A stretch of 64,000 nt of DNA, from positions 434,001-498,000 of the forward strand of contig JAFCMP010000235.1 of the NCBI GenBank assembly GCA_017506865.1, read 5' to 3'. Positions 59,351 to 64,000 of the stretch are shown piece after piece. Every line of letters begins with the position of its first letter. Position 1 is the stretch's first letter. This DNA is from Tribonema minus (Eukaryota; Sar; Xanthophyceae; Tribonematales; Tribonemataceae). Under the pieces are notes generated by a model. The model was not told where the DNA came from and made no database searches. It worked only from the letters and a program-made list of their open reading frames with translations. Both the position numbers and the translations under genes were made by a program.

Positions 59351-62300
59351 TCACCGCTCCTTGGGGCCGTCCCCCGCAGCAGCGGCGCCGCCTCCGGCGT
59401 CGGCGGTTTCGCCCCTCTCCGTGAGCGACGGCTTGCGGCGATCGGCGCATGCGACGACGGTCGCGCCGCCGCCATCGCGCTTGTACTCGTTGAGCGTAAC
59501 GATAGCGGCGGCGTGCGCCGCTGCTGCCGCGGGCTTGTGCGGGAGCGCGCAGCAGCCGGCGTCGCCCTTGCCGCAGGCCACCGCCCCCTTGGCGTCGTGC
59601 GGCGGCGGTGCAGCGGCTGGCTTCTTCATGAGGCTGCGGTGGCGGCGGCGGCAATTGGCGGCGGCGGCGGCGGCGGTGAAGGAGGCGTGAAGCGAGCTAG
59701 TGCTGTCACGGTCTCTGCGCCACTGCGCGAGCATCAGAGATTGAGAGTTTGCGATTTGCGTGCTTTCGTTCACTGCATCTGCGCTTTTGAGAGCGCGTGC
59801 GTTGACCGAACAGGCGGCGTCGGTCCTGGCGCATGTAAGCAGTGCAATGCCGCTGTGCAGCGCATTAAGGTGCTCCATGAGGACGCACCGGCGGAGCTAC
59901 GTGATGGACTCGTTGATCGTTCGCGCACACAGTTGCGCTGAAGTAATATGCATTCAAGACACTTTGAAGTGTTCACAAGATGCAGGTAGATTGTGGTAGC
60001 GAGCTTGGCATCCACCATCTTTTGTGCCCTTTTTTTTTTTTTTTTTTTGGCCCTAAGCAATAAATAATCAACAACACGTACTGGTTCTGCGCAAACTATA
60101 TCTGCATGCTGTGCTGCCTTGCAGATACAGTCATGCTCTGGTGCTGCCAGCAGACTGCGCAGTGCGGACGTGCCTCATTGAACCTTAGACTCGCAAGTGC
60201 TTCTCATTGAGTTCTCAAGAATGCCTATGTATGACGTGCAGACATACAGTATGCTGCATCTACAAGCCCTTCAGCAAGCGCTCAACTGCTAACTCTGAGA
60301 GCAATAGAACCAATGCTGAGATTGACGCCCCGACATTGGATTGCGGGGGCCCATACCAGCGACCCGACCTTGCTCCCATGAACGAACTCACATGTCGTAT
60401 GTATGTCGAGCATACCTACGGTACACTGCATCTGCAAGCCCTGTTTCAGCAGAGGCTAAACAAATCACCGTGAGAGCTTGAGGTCACAATGGGTGCTCGA
60501 CATTGGAACAGTGAGAGGCCCAGGCCAGTGACTTGACTGTACTGTTCATTAATTATTGCTCAGGGCGCGAAAAAGCCCAGATGAACGGCATCTGACTTGA
60601 CGCTTGCTGTACGGAATCTACACGTCGTGTGACGGTCTGAAAGTGTATCAACGACAGCCACTCAAACGCCGCCGCCGCCAAATGGCATGACTTGACTGTA
60701 CTTGCACGACTGAACTCACATGTTGTCCATCATCCAGAACTGCAGCGCGTTGAGTATCCATGGGCAGCTGCGGCGCGGACGCAGCAGCAGCGCGGCGCAA
60801 AACGGCGCATTGCAGTCAGAAGCGTTGTGTGAGCGCGCGTGTGCTGCAATGTGGCATGGCACTGACAGTGCAGTTGTGTTTCCATCGATGCCTGCACACA
60901 TGCTTGCTGATTGGGAGCATTTCGGGTTGAGCATCGCCACTTGTTGCTGTGTATGCTACAGTGCTCCTTCAAAGCATGAGGGTTGAGCGAAATTGCGCGG
61001 GTGGCAGTGTGCAAGATGCAGAAAGAAAGCCCCCAAGAATGGTTGTTGCTGAGTCGCGGCGTCAGTCGCAACAGCAGCGCACAGACATGATGAAGACGCC
61101 AGAAGTACAGCAGCGGCAGAGGCAGCATCATGGTGTAGAGTTACAGTCATGGGCTGCCATCATAGGCACGATCTGGTGAACACGACCCCTGATAGCACAA
61201 GCCTTGAGTCAGCAGGTGGCTTCATGCGTGCTTCGTCCACAAGAGATGTGCTGATGATATGGCAAGGCGAACACACTGTGACAGCACCGCTCCCTGCCTC
61301 ACTGCAGCAACGCTCACGCGATCGTCGCGACACAGACGAACACATCACTCACGCGGCGGCGCAGTCAAGACGAACGCGCGCACGCAATCATTGCGATGCG
61401 AACGAACACATCACTCAAGCGGCGGCATTGATGAGATGGCAAGACAAACGTGCAAACGACAGCGCTCAGCCAATCGCGGCGCGGCATTAACAACTGAGGT
61501 GAATGTTCAAGTCTAAGTTCAACATAGAATACTTTAAGACCTGAGGTTAGAAAAAGTGTCCACACTCAGTTTCGTAATTTCCAGGCGTGTCTGACACACC
61601 CATAGAGTCTAACATCACAAAATATAACGATGGTGCAAAAGTGCAGCGCTCACATGATCATGACGATGGTGAGCTCGGCCTCCGGGAACTCGCGCACGGG
61701 CGCGAAGAGCACCGCGCTCACGTCGCTGAGCACTGCATCGCCCGCCAGCACCACCAGGGTGATGACCGTCTTGACCGCGACCACACTGCACGCGCAGACG
61801 AACGCGAACATCAACATGGTGAAGAGCACGGCGCTGACGTTGCTGAGCACTGCGTCCCCCGCCAGCACCACCCGGGTGATGACCGTCTTGACCGCGACCA
61901 CGCTGCACGCGCAGATCAACAATGACGGCAACATGGTGGTTGACTTACTTGCAACAACCTGCTGAGAATGGCCGTTGCATACAAGTGATGAGGGCTGATA
62001 CTGGCGCCAAACACTAGGATATGAGCGAGGCCCATATTGCACAATTTTATTGTCATGACATACAGTGTTTTGATCGTCGCGAGCAGCGAGTGCTTGCGTC
62101 CACAGAGGTGCTGAGATGGGGTCAGAGTAAGGGCTAGGTGAGCGCTGGTACCGGACGAATAACAACGGCAACATGATCATCCAAGGGGCGGTAGGTTCCC
62201 TTTATTGCAGGGTGTCTCTAGACCAGCAGGGGTTCGGTTTCGGCGCTAGCCCTGACCCTAGCAGCGTGCACGTGGTGTATGACGCTGCCGCGCTCTATAC

Positions 62301-63479
62301 GCTACACCAGGGTGAAGACGGTTTGCGATGGTGCGTAAGTGGACAAATAGAAACCGCCTTTCAGTGAATCGACCATCGTGGCGCAATCAATTCAGCGTTG
62401 TGACGCAGCTGGCGCCAGTGCGCTCGCAAACTTGGGTCCATTAAGGTGCCGAGACGGGGTCAGGGGTAGGTTAGGGTTAGGGTTAAGGTTAGGAGTAGAA
62501 ACTGCGCACTTCAATTGCCTCGGCAGAGCAAACGCAGAGCGCGGGGTTAGGGTTAGGGTTAGGGTTAGGGTTAGTCAACACCCTCACGAACTCATCGCTA
62601 AAAAGGCACCAAGGCAGGCCGCCAGTTGCGGTGTGAAGGCAGCCGCAATACATAGTCCTGTGCACAAGTCAAACGCGTCGTGCATTTGCTGTTCCTCGTC
62701 TTTAAATATGTAGCAGGCTATCAGCGCATTGACTTGCTTCTGGCAAGTGTGATTGGGTCACAGCTTCCGCAAGGCGCAGCTAACCGTAACCCTAAACCTA
62801 AGAGTGAGTGACTGGAGGAATGACTTAAGTGAATGTATGACGCAAGCAAATGTGAGTCTTGGGTTACTAGAGTGTTCCGCACCCGCAAATCCGTTGAAAA
62901 ATACGGCAGCATGACCTGCTGATCCAGTCGGCCTGTGCTGTTGGCAGATGGCTAATGATGCGCGCGCCCCGGCTGCAGCACCAGCGATGCCTTGACGTGA
63001 TCAACGAAGTTCGTCTTTCAATGCCTGTGACGTGATGTACATACTTCAAGTAGACGCGGGTGTGCCAGTTTCACGGCCGCCCCACGTCCTGGATGCGCAC
63101 CTTGCGTCCAACCGCTGGGATGCTCAGCAGCGGTACGTTCGGCTCAAAGCGCTGCACGCTTGTGTGACCGTCTGGGATTGCAGTCGAGGCTGGTGACCAG
63201 CTCAGGTGAGATTCGGGATGAGGGTCAGGGTTGGGGTGTCCAAGCCCTGCACATGCGAAACCCAGAACCGCAACATGGCAGCACACTTCCCCGAGACGCT
63301 CGTACCGGAGCGACGCTTGAGCACGGGTACTGGTATGTGGCGTTGTAACACGCGCACTGCATACATACATACTCCCACAAGCGTACCTCAACATGTAGAC
63401 CCCCATCTGCGCGACGAACCACTGGAATCTGGGCGGGTTGCCGTAGTCGCCGGAGATGGCCAGGCTCGGCCAGTTATAC
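59351..63479 (-). CDS. STIMATE/TMEM110-family membrane protein, 3' part
   Basis: In animals this family regulates STIM at ER-plasma membrane junctions; fungal relatives are vacuolar membrane proteins. Four exons join in phase 2: 63387-63479 (GDYGNPPRFQWFVAQMGVY, matching the family's GxYGxPP loop and following Q), 61654-61785 (AVKTVITLVVLAGDAVLSD and EFPEAELTIVMI), 60720-60767 (CPWILNALQFWMMDN) and 59351-59633. The exon 3 to 4 joint recreates the family's C-terminal NALxFWxxDNxLMKK pattern. The final 94 codons are Ala-rich and end at TGA 59351-59353; a GT just before allows further splicing. At least three hydrophobic segments are present. The N-terminal exons are not found in the remaining 520 bp, so the 5' end is partial or off the window. 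Family call rests on remembered motifs. Confidence 0.68.
60205..60475 (+). repeat. Imperfect tandem repeat in a STIMATE-like gene intron
   Basis: Two versions of a block containing GTATG..GCATCTRCAAGCCCT and CAGCAR..GCTMAAC lie at about 60228-60290 and 60400-60465, roughly 170 bp apart. Confidence 0.65.
60540..60690 (-). repeat. Dispersed repeat, inverted copy of 36455-36600
   Basis: Its reverse complement matches 36455-36600 over about 140 bp, including ATGCCATTTGGCGGCGGC, ACACTTTCAGAC and CATCTGGGCTTTTTCGCGCC. It lies in the intron between exons 60720-60767 and 59351-59633. Confidence 0.85.
61801..61930 (-). repeat. Echo copy of the head of exon 61654-61785
   Basis: GTGGTCGCGGTCAAGACGGT and about 70 following bases repeat the exon start, preceded by the same GCGCGTGCAG acceptor, 117 bp upstream on the minus strand. 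The two copies lie in one continuous open frame, so the real exon boundary had to be chosen by donor position and phase. Confidence 0.9.
62465..62576 (+). repeat. Interstitial telomeric repeats
   Basis: About four imperfect units lie at 62468-62495 and five perfect TTAGGG units at 62544-62574. Further degenerate pieces in the other orientation (CCCTAA) lie at 62787 and 63801. Confidence 0.9.
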
Positions 63480-63620
63480 CTACATACCACGGAAAGGTGA
63501 GCAGCGAGGGGGGGGGGGGGAGCATCGAGCATGCGCGCCGTATGAGGCTGCAGGGGTGTGTGGATGAACGGAGTCTGGTGCGACAGTCGGCAGTGTGGCT
63601 GGGTGCAATGGCTCAATGCG

Positions 63621-63909
63621 AGGCACCCATGCCGTGGCCCTACAGAAGCAGCTGTTGATTGCAAGCCCCGCTAGACCCGCGCTTTGTGGTCATATTGACC
63701 CTATTCCTCGCTATCGTTTTGCTCAGGTGAGTCGACGCATCAGCACAGGCATCATGAGTGAACCCCTGCATCATGAGTGAAGCCCGAGCCCTTGGCCCAA
63801 CCCTAACCCCAACCGTGCTTTGTGCTTCATCTGTTTTGTGTGACTTGGTGTTACGTCTTGTCAAGCCCAACCCTGCGCCTGCCGCAGCTCCAGTTGCTCC
63901 TTGACCCCC
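63621..63909 (+). CDS. Possible plus-strand exons at window end
   Basis: A stretch ending TTTGCTCAG|gtgagt at 63726 and a 24-bp stretch 63886-63909 between CTGCCGCAG and gtaagc have good splice consensus. One frame of the first codes a hydrophobic run, DPRFVVILTLFLAIVLL; another codes KQLLIASPARPALCGH. I cannot tell which is real, or whether both are chance. Confidence 0.25.
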
Positions 63910-64000
63910 TGGTAAGCACGATGTCAGTTCTTCTTTGCACCAATTTTTTCAATTCTAGAAGCCACCTTCGGCTACACCTCCATACCTCATGCGTGCACGC

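Noticed and set aside
59099-59941. 280-codon plus-strand open frame
   Set aside because: It overlaps the last exon of the STIMATE-like gene on the other strand and has only low-complexity Ala/Arg sequence.
63069-63145. Minus-strand terminal exon ending VGRKVRIQDVGRP
   Set aside because: It is open and ends in a stop, but its phase does not fit between the STIMATE-like exons and no other gene is seen for it.

Overview
This is nuclear DNA of a eukaryote with GC-rich, intron-rich genes. Every multi-exon gene recognised here was assembled by joining exons whose reading phases agree across each GT-AG or GC-AG intron. Two neighbouring genes encode proteins that begin with a hydrophobic signal peptide ending in an AF motif (AAAF, AHAF), the form of plastid-targeting leader used by algae with a red-derived secondary plastid. 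With (TTAGGG)n tracts, C-rich polypyrimidine tracts and GC-AG introns, this suggests a haptophyte or a related chromalveolate alga. The species is an inference.

Layout. 1761-5592 (-) is the nascent-polypeptide-associated complex beta subunit (six exons). It is divergently paired across 629 bp with a bacterial-type S-adenosylmethionine decarboxylase at 6222-7338 (+, two exons). 8982-14578 (+) is a predicted plastid RNA-binding protein joining an MJ0042-type zinc ribbon to an RRM (eight exons). 15123-19024 (+) is a homologue of MMADHC (CblD, cobalamin trafficking). 20089-28521 (-) is a protein of about 1,001 residues with an F-box and a C-terminal C2H2 finger (eleven exons). 28522-36745 is gene-poor and holds a 1.49-kb tandem duplication, an AT-richer stretch of unidentified open frames, an interstitial telomeric tract and dispersed repeats. 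36746-38273 (+) is an Smr-domain protein. 40340-46591 (-) is an unidentified multi-exon gene. It is divergent across 643 bp from 47235-58229 (+), a PAPS transporter of the SLC35B2 type (ten exons). 59351-63479 (-) is the 3' part of a STIMATE/TMEM110-family membrane protein whose 5' exons lie outside the window or were not found.

Most striking observation. Many introns here hold degenerate tandem copies of the adjoining splice junction. Upstream of an exon lie repeated copies of acceptor plus exon head; downstream lie repeated copies of exon tail plus donor. I call these splice-junction echoes. They occur in at least seven genes, number one to about six per junction, and recur every roughly 100-160 bp. 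They suggest that introns in this genome grow by local tandem duplication across exon-intron boundaries. I know of no named class of element that matches this.

Functional themes are ordinary housekeeping: nascent chain handling, polyamine synthesis, B12 and methionine metabolism, sulfate donor transport and plastid RNA handling. I see no operon-like organisation, CRISPR array, rRNA or tRNA gene. No splice model was tested against transcripts.
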